Origin: Whalleya microplaca
Taxonomy: Eukaryota; Ascomycota; Sordariomycetes; Xylariales; Xylariaceae
Reading direction: 5' to 3'
Length of the DNA stretch: 64,000 nt
Assembly (NCBI GenBank): GCA_022497155.1
Contig: MU385714.1
Location: forward strand, 1-64,000
Shown: piece by piece, positions 56,161 through 64,000 of the stretch
How the letters are laid out: each line of letters begins with the position of its first letter
How positions within the stretch are numbered: the first letter of the stretch is position 1
The notes under the pieces: generated by a model
Seen by the model: only the letters and a program-made list of their open reading frames with translations
Told to the model about the DNA's origin: nothing
Database searches by the model: none
Position numbers and translations under genes: made by a program

Positions 56161-57732
56161 ATTATAGGCCTACGAGTTGTGGTAGGAATCAAGTCAAGAT
56201 CTCTCTCCAGGATTTAGATAGATTCAAGATAGAAGATAAAAAAAAAGTTGCTAAGCTCAAAAACTTCCCCACATCATTGGCTAGTGCTGAATCGGGCTGG
56301 TCCGTTCTCCGATTGTACCCACAATTTATACATCTCTTATGTCTACTCGGTAACTGTATCAGCACTCATAATAACGATTCGTCTTATGGAAATTCAGAGT
56401 ATTGGAGGATGGTCACAGTTTAAAAACAAAATGAAAATGAAAATGAAAATATGAGAGATGCTCATTTGCATCCAGGCTCATCTTATCATATCTGCATATG
56501 TCTCGCTTGTCCACAGGAGGTGATACAAACGGTTCCTAATCTAGACATGTAGGCATGTACTGTAATATCGACGAAACGTACAGTTTACGTGCTACTATAG
56601 TACAAGCATTACTTAAGGCCTATAACTCATAAGCGAGATTCCATAACGACCTCAAATCATCCTTAGTCCAGGATCGATAGAATATATTCGGAATCTACTA
56701 AGAAACTCACTATAGTTGTTCTGAGCTGTCACACCTAAGAGGATAACTACATATGTAGCGATCAACAGCTCAAAAGCCAATGATGATGATAATGCAAGTC
56801 GGCAAGCAGGCTTTTATATGTGTGACAGCCAATCCAAAATCACCAGAGTACATCATAGAGCCAGTCTACATGTCCCAGCGCTTCAACGCGCGCCGCGGTC
56901 TCTGCAGCACCATTTGCTGGAATGACCAGGGATGCTTCCTTGGAACTAGACAAGGTGGTATTGGGCTGCAGTTGTTGAGCTCTCGACTGGTGAAGATCTC
57001 CCGGAGTATTCTGTCCACCCGGCCGATGGGCATGGAAAATCTCATCAAGCTTCACCAAATCAAGCTAAATCACCTTCTTTTTTATGCAAGGAGCTGGGGT
57101 CCTACGTAGTAGGTTCGCCTCATCTATTACCTTGTTCAGCAAGCGTGTTTGATACAGACATAAGCTCTATCCTGGGGTAATGATTGGGTTGGGTGTACCA
57201 GGCGAATGTGTTTGCTCGGTGTTTTTGGTGAGACTTGCGACACACACACTGGTGATCGAATTGACCTTGTCGTCCTTTTTTTCTGTTTTTTTTTTCTTCT
57301 TCTTCCTCTTCTCCCTCCATCCACCACTTTCTTGCCGATTCATTCGCGGCGGAGTACCTTTGCATCTTTAGTCGAGCTGAACGAGGAGGAGAATACTTAG
57401 ACAGTCGTTACTTTCTATCTACTTGCCAAGCATTGTGATAGAGCACGTTCGTTCCTCGGCCTCCTGTTGCTATCGGTGTTGATCGGGATTTTTGCTACTT
57501 CCACTCGCTATTCAATCCACAATCGCTGATTTGACGCCACCCTCCGCGATTACGATACGATAAACATCTACAGCTATCGTTGCCAAGGTCAACACATCAA
57601 TTGGCCCACGTATCAGTGATACGCGACCTACCAAGCACTCTGGTTTTATATTCCAAGAAGCACTAGATACTGGAAAAGTATTTTGTGTGTAACCGACCTT
57701 GTGCATGCTAGGATCGCTTTCACGTTCTCACG
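56161..57732. other. Divergent intergenic region of Sof1 and GH72 genes
   Basis: About 1.57 kb. It contains (AAATGA)n at about 56427-56451 and a poly-pyrimidine run (TTTTTTTCTTCTTCTTCCTC) at about 57289. The right-hand end, up to the ATG at 57733, is the GH72 leader. No further gene is supported. Confidence 0.5.
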
Positions 57733-59136
57733 ATGCGGTCTTCATTGCTCCTGGCCCTGTGTGGCGCCGCGGTATCATACGCAATTCCAACAATTGAGGC
57801 AGTTGGCGGCAAGTTCTTCACCAGCGATGGCGATCAATTCTTCCTCAAGGGTAATAAAAATCTATATCAAGCCTGGTTGGTGTCTTGCAGAAACTAATTT
57901 TTGTGCCTAGGGGTTGCTTATCAGCTAGTTCCTGGTTAGTCTTCTGTTACCCACGCTTATTATTCAGCAGCGTTGTTGTCTAACCTCACTCTGCGTTTAG
58001 ATGACCCATTGGTTGATACCGAACAATGTGAGCGGGATGCCTCACTCATGAAGACTCTAGGCGCCAACACTATCCGCGTCTATCATGTCGATGCAGACGC
58101 AGATCACTCTGGTTGCATGAGTGCGTTTGCCGATGCCGGTATCTATACTCTAATCGACATGGATAGCTTCGATACTTATATCCTGCCTAACAACCCTTGG
58201 TGGAACCAGACGCAGTTTGATGCCTACTCCAAGGTCATGGATGCTTTTGAAAAATACGACAACCTACTGGGATTGTTTGTGGGAAATGAAATCATCGCTA
58301 TGAACAACCAGTCGCTTGCGGCGCCGTACATCAAAGCCAGTGCTCGAGATCTCAAGGCGTACAGAGATTCAAAGGGATACCGCAAGATCCCAATCGGCTA
58401 CTCTGCCACCGACATTGCGGAGCTTCGTCCTATGATCCAGGATTATTTGACGTGCGGTGGAAATGCATCCGAGAACATTGACTTCTACGGTCTGAACTCG
58501 TACCAGTGGTGCGATCCCACCGACTACCAGACGTCCGGCTACAGCAACCTAGAGGAGCAGGCCAAGAACTTCCCAGTTCCCATCTTCTTCTCCGAGACCG
58601 GATGTAACAAGCCGGGCCCGCGGTTGTTCGAGGATCAAGCCTCGATATTCGGTCCTAGCATGGTCAACGACTGGAGCGGCGCTATCATCTACGAGTGGAT
58701 CGAGGAGTCGAATAACTACGGCCTCATCTCTTACGGCCCCAAGGTCGATGCCACCGTCACGGGCACGAATATCGACGGCGGCTACACCCGTGCTGGAAAG
58801 CCAACGCCGGTCTCGCCCGACTTCTCGAATTTGAGCAAGCAATGGGCGACTGCGACTCCCACAGGGGTCGCTAGGTCGAACTACGACGCTACGTCTGTTT
58901 CGACGCGCGCGTGCCCTACGTCCACCGCCAGTGGGTGGCTTGTTAACGGCAACGTTGCTCTGCCCAGCTTGGGAGAAACCCTGACGGGCAGCAGCTATTC
59001 TTCGGCACCCAGTGCAACCGGTACTGCCAATCCCAGCGCGTCGGAGACGCAAAATGCCGTGGGTGGTTCCAAGGAAATCGCCGGCATGGGAGCTGGGCTG
59101 GTCGGCGTGATGATGTTTTTCACGTTTTGGCTTTAA
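57733..59136 (+). CDS. GPI-anchored beta-1,3-glucanosyltransferase (GH72, Gas/Gel family)
   Basis: Three exons, 57733-57850, 57911-57934 and 58001-59136, encode 425 residues. The middle exon is only 24 nt and supplies most of the conserved VAYQLVP block. Residues 1-18 are a signal peptide (MRSSLLLALCGAAVSYA). The GH72 domain shows the acid/base Glu144 in VGNEI and the nucleophile Glu246 in FFSETGC. GVAYQ, NTIRVYHVD and FYGLNSYQWC are also present. There is no C-terminal cysteine-rich CBM43 module, so it belongs to the shorter Gel/Gas subgroup. A Ser/Thr-rich stalk ends in a hydrophobic tail (GMGAGLVGVMMFFTFWL) preceded by small residues, a GPI-attachment signal. The enzyme elongates and branches wall beta-1,3-glucan at the cell surface. 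Its anchor would be made by the pathway that starts with Gpi15 at 19495. Confidence 0.95.
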
Positions 59137-60034
59137 TACAGTAAAAAATCACATTTGCGTTTCATCCAGAGCCTGGTTCGCCATACATCAGGTTCGCGGT
59201 TGAGAGACTCTTTTCGAGAGCATATTGGATTCTTCAGAACATAGCAAGGCATTGTATACGGCGTTTGTGTCTTACGTTCCAGCTGCTTCATGCATGCATG
59301 CATGCATGCGGGCGGGCGGCGTCCATTATGGACATTTGTACATGGATGGTAAACTTTCAGATATGGGATTAGGGAATGCGCGGCGATAAATTTGTATGAG
59401 ATAATGGGAAAACATGCTTCCGAGCGAACGATGGTAATGATAGTCATGGAAGCAATCTTTTTGCGGCGACAGAGCAAAAGCATATGATCCTTAAGACTAG
59501 TTAAATATACCCCAAAGGCTTGTTTATCTTGCCTATAATACACGAAGACAGCTTGAGCAGAAAAGCCTAAGACGGAGCTTTGATGTCAAAGGACTCTAAG
59601 TTGATGTTAGTGTGTACTGTTTTCACTATATATAAGGGTTTCATGAATCGGTCTCAGTCATCAACCCTACAGATTTCGAATCCGACTCCCCATGCAATGT
59701 CATAAACATATTCCATGGCTATAGGTAAGTGCTATCCGCGCTACTCCTACTTCAAGGTCATCTCTCGAAGTCTCAAAAGGGGCAGTTACACCTTACAAGT
59801 GTGGTGAGCATTGTACTGGCTGCTACGTAACAGCTGGATCAAGAATATGGGATCATTCACAAATATTTAGTGTCCTTTATTTTCTACCTATACTCGCTAA
59901 CATTTGATATATCCTAACAGAATAATACTTACAATCCTATCTCTACCTACATCACATCCTGAGAATCGCCAGCATCCTAGCTACATCCACCTACTTCGTC
60001 AGCATCAGCAAGTATACATTTAGTCTCATATATC
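59137..60034. other. Intergenic with (CATG)n repeat
   Basis: It holds the 3' UTR of the GH72 gene and the upstream region of the next gene. A CATGCATGCATGCATG run lies at about 59288-59309, followed by GGGCGGGCGGCG. A GTAAGT donor just after an ATG at 59715 could mark a non-coding or very short first exon of the gene at 60035. Confidence 0.45.
59288..59309. repeat. (CATG)n microsatellite
   Basis: Five tandem CATG units run directly into a GGCGGGCGGCG tract. It lies about 150 bp downstream of the GH72 stop codon, in likely 3' UTR. Confidence 0.85.
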
Positions 60035-61218
60035 ATGGCGGAAGCCGAGAAACCGCCTCAAACCAAGGCGAAGGACAGCCACTGCGCAAATCACAACCGT
60101 CAAATCTGGAATATCGACAAGAAGACCTTAAGAGAGTGGCTAGACTGGCATCGCTAGTGTCCCTTTCAGGTCAGTGCCGGGGGTCTTAAAATGTTCATGG
60201 ATGGTATCTTCTAGAGCGGGACTCAAGAACCATATACCCATGTCTTACTCCTGATTATACTCTAAAGGCCTTTACAGGCCCCTAGATAGCGTAGTCACTA
60301 ACACTGGAATATGAAATAGGACCGGCCGAAACTCCGCTGGGCATTCCTTATCGGCCTTACGGTTCTTGTGCTCGCAGTCCTCGTTGTCGGTGTCGTCTTC
60401 ACGGTCTATTACGATACCATGTACTATACGTCCGGTGCATTCCTGATAAAGGATAAAGGTGGAAGTGATATAGCTGAGAAATCAAACGATACCGCGATCG
60501 CGAGCGAGGCAACGAGGGTGGCAAGGGCATTCGATATTGCGAATGAGTATGTAGATGCGGTCACTGGTCGCAAGCGGGAGAGGAGACAGGATATCTCCTC
60601 CTGGGACACTTGCGGCGAGCACCAGGTTGGCTGCGAAGCCTACGACCAACCTGTCAGTCCTCTCCACTTGTAAACCCCCTTCTGCTCCATCCCAATCCCT
60701 TCCTTATATTCACTTGCAGTGAATAGCAAATGTGAAGTACAGGCTAACTTTGACTCAAGGATATCTGCTGTCCCGTGGGCATGGTCTGCCATCCGACCGA
60801 CTACTCGCCATCGAACATATACTGCTGCAAGGCCGGCGCCGACTGTCACGCAACCGAAGCCAAGCCACCGCGCTGCGTTAAGCACTCGGCTGCGTGCAAC
60901 AAGAGCCTTGGTGGCGGCTGCTGTGCCGAAGGTACACAGTGCTCTTCCACTGGATGCTTAAGGGTCTACCATGCAGAGCCAGGCTTTCTAAGCACCACGC
61001 AGAGTGCGTCCCATGAAACGAGTACAACTCCGGAGCCATCAGCAACGGATGGCGCTACTGTCATGATGCCCAAGCTGGGAGAGACGGCTCTAAGTCTCAG
61101 TAGCGGGCTGAGGGGTGTCAGGTCGGGCTTTGGCTTCTCTAGTTGTGCCTCTGTGCAAGAGTTAGCCTTGGGGCTCGCACTGGCATTTGCTTGGGCTATG
61201 GTTCTTAGAAATCCTTGA
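60035..61218 (+). CDS. Cysteine-rich membrane-anchored protein; first exon uncertain
   Basis: The firm part is two exons, 60320-60652 and 60760-61218 (donor GTCAGT, branch GCTAAC, acceptor CAAG), giving 263 residues. The first exon begins KLRWAFLIGLTV followed by a further hydrophobic run, a signal-anchor. Then comes an ectodomain with about 18 Cys (CGEHQVGCEAYDQP, then DICCPVGMVCHP, then GGGCCAEGTQC), then a Ser/Thr-rich stalk and a second hydrophobic C-terminus (LALGLALAFAWAMVLR). The candidate 5' exon 60035-60169 starts MAEAEKPPQ and ends at a GTCAGT donor in matching phase, but has a TAG at 60155, five codons before the donor. Either the start lies elsewhere or the copy is disabled. I do not recognise the family. 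An extracellular, disulfide-bonded role is likely. Confidence 0.6.
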
Positions 61219-62786
61219 GATAGAACCTTGAGACAGACTAGGGGGCCATTCGTCAAACCAGCCGAGGCAAATGGCGAAGCCTGAAAGGTATCGGTTAAGT
61301 ACATTGCAATAATGCCCAGCTACCATCCTAAGTTTGAATCAAGTTCATATAGACCCCGAGGTGATACTAAATGAGACAAATAATGAAAGGCCCGACCATC
61401 TACTCCGAATACCTACGCATCCTTTAGACAGTTCGCATGAGTATCTTTAGGAGCTATTATTTGTAACTGGCCTGCTCGTTCAACCTCATCATAACCAAAA
61501 GGCTACCATGGCAACAGCATGTTTGCGATCTCTCTGAGCCCCAGCTTGCTTTACACTCGGGATGTCAATGAGCCGAGTCCAACTCTGAAGGCGAAGGAAA
61601 TCTCCATCTCAGTAAGCGACATCGCAATGAGATCAGAGAAAGTGGTTATATAACTATGCTTCCAAACAAATATCGCTTTACGTCTCATGACAGCCGAATG
61701 GTCACATTCATGCGAGGAGATTCTAGGACTATGGACGAGATGTGAGATGAGATGGAGTGTTCGGATGTATCATTACGTAGATGATACTCACTCGCAAGTG
61801 TATTGACTCTGTTAGGCAAGAGTTGGTGGTATGCAAAGACAGCATATGTAGTATAAAGACACCCCATCTCATCACTTTGCGTTGTTTCAAACGCCCATAT
61901 CTCCTCTGAGGTTGTACCGCATGGTTGCAGTACTTATATTAACCTCCGTACCTCCTCCAGATCACGCATCCTTATAAGACTGATGGTGTTGTATGATTGG
62001 CGAAAGATGTAATCCTGTCTAGACGATCGGACGCAACATTCGGCCTATGCAGGATTGCAGATTAGGTTTCTCGATCCTCAGTTCACGCATATGCATGATC
62101 TCGGGGGTTTCCTCTCCTTCCTCCAACCAACAGCATGTTGTGAAACACGAAGGAAGCGGATTGTCCGACAGTCACCGTCCGGTTTTGAGGCTCTCTCGAA
62201 CTGAATCCTCCGTATAACGTCAGGAGGTATCTAATAGTATCCCACGTTTAGGATGTAATGTGTCCCGTGACACCTTCAGATAGGAGCTGAGTTGAGGGCC
62301 AGCTGAGAAACGCAACGTGTCAAACACGTCATTTCTACATGATCGTCTTCCTACTACCCTTGATAGATCTTCCTAGTGTTACCAAAAGGTTATTAAAAAT
62401 GGGTGAAGCAATTCTGCTGGGATATCCTAGTGACGTTCGTTAAACTACATGGTTAATTGCTGAATGGATTTGCCGATAAGTTGATGTTCCTTTCTGGGTA
62501 AGGTTACAGGCCATCCGAAATAATAGCTGTCTTGTAACATCCATAGACTAACAGTAGAAGGGAGATGAAACACTCTGCTTCCAACAATGATTATTTGAAG
62601 TATGTCCTCTGAAGGAAGGGGTTGCAATGCATTGTTCGGGTTGTGATCGGGACGTGCCTGGGTGCCATTTCTTTACATGGAGACGGCTCACCAATCTATA
62701 TAAGTGAATTTCCCAGAAGTAACATGAACTCGAACCAATAATACTGAAGTTGTCATATTGCCACGCAATGTGTTTCCTCTGTCACG
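61219..62786. other. Intergenic, no gene seen
   Basis: About 1.57 kb of mixed-composition DNA with only short motif-free frames of about 60 codons. The right end holds the leader of the RGS gene. I see no RNA gene. Confidence 0.5.
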
Positions 62787-64000
62787 ATGCCGCAGCCTCG
62801 ACATGACCTTCGTGGTCGAACCAGCAAACCATTGACAGAAGCAAAGCGTGCTTCCTACTTGAAAAATGCAAAGGCATTTCAGAACACAATACTCACAGGA
62901 CTCTCATTCGAAACAATTATCAAAGACAAATCAGGCAGAGTCAGTGTGGGCAACGACGTAGTTTTCGGATAGTGCTAATACCCCTTTTAGCCATGCTCCC
63001 TAGACGACTTCACGAAGTACATAACATACGTGGAGCACGATGCCGGAAACCTTCAGTTCTTCTTTTGGTACTGTGACTATGTCCAAAGATGGAGTCGACT
63101 GCCCCAGTCGAAGAAAGCACTGTCTCCCGTGTGGAGAAGCGCTCGCAGGAGAGCGAACCCGAAATCAACCTTACAGTCGATGGACTTCAGAGATACGGCA
63201 GAAAAGTTGGATCGTATACTCGAGATCCTAGACCAATGTACCCCAACAATGACCACTGGTGACCAAGTGATGGCCACCGACAACAAACCAACAACTAAGA
63301 TAGACTCCGTGGACACAAACTTCTCGCGCCCGCGCACACCAACGGCTACTACTAGGCCAGGAGCGACGAACGAGGCGCAGACTGAGTGGGAACCATGTAA
63401 GTACGATTACTGCCTCGGGTTGTGATAGAACTGGCTGACATTGATATCAAGTCTCAGTACAGCCCTTTCGCGAGGAGATAGCGCACATCGTCCGCCGTTA
63501 CATCTCAACCACCAACCCGCTACAGTTAAACCTAACACAGCAGGACCGAACGGCCTGCATGCACGCGGTGCAGCACACGACACATCCGTCAGCCCTGCTC
63601 CCGGCTTTCACGGGCGCCGAGGCCGTGTTGCGAGGACGGAGCCATCCCAGTTTCATCCGGTGGAGTGTTCGCAACGGCAACGGGCCGCGGATTTGGCTCG
63701 TGAGGATACTCGGAGTGGTGCTTACGGCTTTGGCCCTCGCTTTAGACGTCTTTTTTATCCTCTCGAGCGTTAATCGCTTCATGCGCGTAGCTGCTATTCC
63801 GTTGTGGTTTATAGGGTTTCACGTTCTCCTAGTGGGAAGAAGGGGGATTTGTATTGGTTTATACATCAGACATCTACGCCAACTGCGTCCATGGGAACAA
63901 TTTGCGAATGTAGATCCTGAAGGGAGTGGGATAGGTCTAGATATACAGCAGAGAGAAGCGCATGCCCAGAAGGAATCTCACATGCACAAGAGGCAGGATA
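62787..64000 (+). CDS. RGS-domain protein with C-terminal membrane segments (runs off window)
   Basis: Three exons so far: 62787-62939, 62991-63396 and 63452-64000 (open at the window end; introns 51 and 55 nt). The first junction creates KDKSGR|PCSLDDFTKY, the start of the RGS box: LDDFTKYITYVEHDAGNLQF, then FFWYCDYVQRWSRLP. The second half of the box (PFREEIAHIVRRYIS, then HPSALLPAFTGAEAVLRGRS, then HPSFIRWSVRN) comes after an insert of about 90 residues and across intron 2. Hydrophobic segments follow (LVRILGVVLTALALALDVFF and VAAIPLWFIGFHVLLVG). RGS proteins speed GTP hydrolysis by Galpha subunits. A membrane-anchored one would act at the plasma or endo-membrane. The C-terminus lies beyond this window, so total length is unknown. 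Confidence 0.85.

Noticed and set aside
1..64000. CRISPR arrays, bacterial operons, secondary-metabolite cluster
   Set aside because: No spaced direct repeats of CRISPR type. Spliceosomal introns show a eukaryotic genome. No polyketide, peptide or terpene synthase backbone seen.

Overview
This is a nuclear window from a filamentous ascomycete (Pezizomycotina). The evidence is short phase-consistent spliceosomal introns of about 50-85 nt with GTRNGT-like donors, CTNAC-type branch sites and YAG acceptors; several fungal-only protein families; and AT-rich tracts poor in CA/TG and rich in TA, the mark left by repeat-induced point mutation (RIP). Exon structures below were read by eye and checked for reading phase. 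No database search was run, so family names rest on recognised motifs and alignment from memory.

Layout. 1-5.8 kb: microsatellites, a strongly AT-rich RIP-like island (about 0.64-2.7 kb) and gene-poor DNA. 5.8-6.3 kb: a small fungal-specific protein. 6.3-12.2 kb: gene-poor. 12.2-17.7 kb: a very large WD40 protein with a disordered RS/proline-rich tail. 19.5-25.9 kb: a compact housekeeping block: PIG-H/Gpi15 (GPI-anchor synthesis) converging on a Pus3/Deg1 tRNA pseudouridine synthase; an atypical prenylated small GTPase sharing a 314 bp promoter with Pus3; RNA polymerase III subunit Rpc9/Rpc17; and a COG7-like Golgi tether subunit. 26.3-27.6 kb: a 1.3 kb AT-rich transposon relic with 91 bp terminal inverted repeats. 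27.6-29.8 kb: gene-poor DNA dense in CCTAGG-type palindromes.

29.8-33.6 kb: a 1199-residue PARP-UBC fusion. 34.1-34.5 kb: a possible small membrane protein. 35.5-37.2 kb: an Sds3-family histone-deacetylase complex subunit. 37.5-38.4 kb: an AsaB/CmcJ-like putative oxidoreductase. 39.4-44.1 kb: a 1567-residue AT-hook protein. 44.9-46.3 kb: 26S proteasome lid subunit Rpn6. 47.2-49.2 kb: a pseudokinase. 49.2-52.8 kb: gene-poor. 52.8-54.0 kb: a membrane-anchored short-chain dehydrogenase. 54.6-56.2 kb: Sof1 (small-subunit processome). 57.7-59.1 kb: a GH72 glucanosyltransferase. 60.0-61.2 kb: a cysteine-rich membrane protein with a doubtful first exon. 62.8-64.0 kb: an RGS-domain membrane protein running off the window.

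The gene content is mainly single-copy core cell biology (tRNA modification, Pol III, ribosome assembly, proteasome, GPI anchors, cell wall) mixed with fungal signalling oddities (PARP-E2 fusion, atypical GTPase, pseudokinase, RGS). It does not look like a biosynthetic cluster or a horizontally acquired island. The most unusual items are the PARP-UBC fusion, the GTPase lacking the catalytic glutamine, and the inverted-repeat element.
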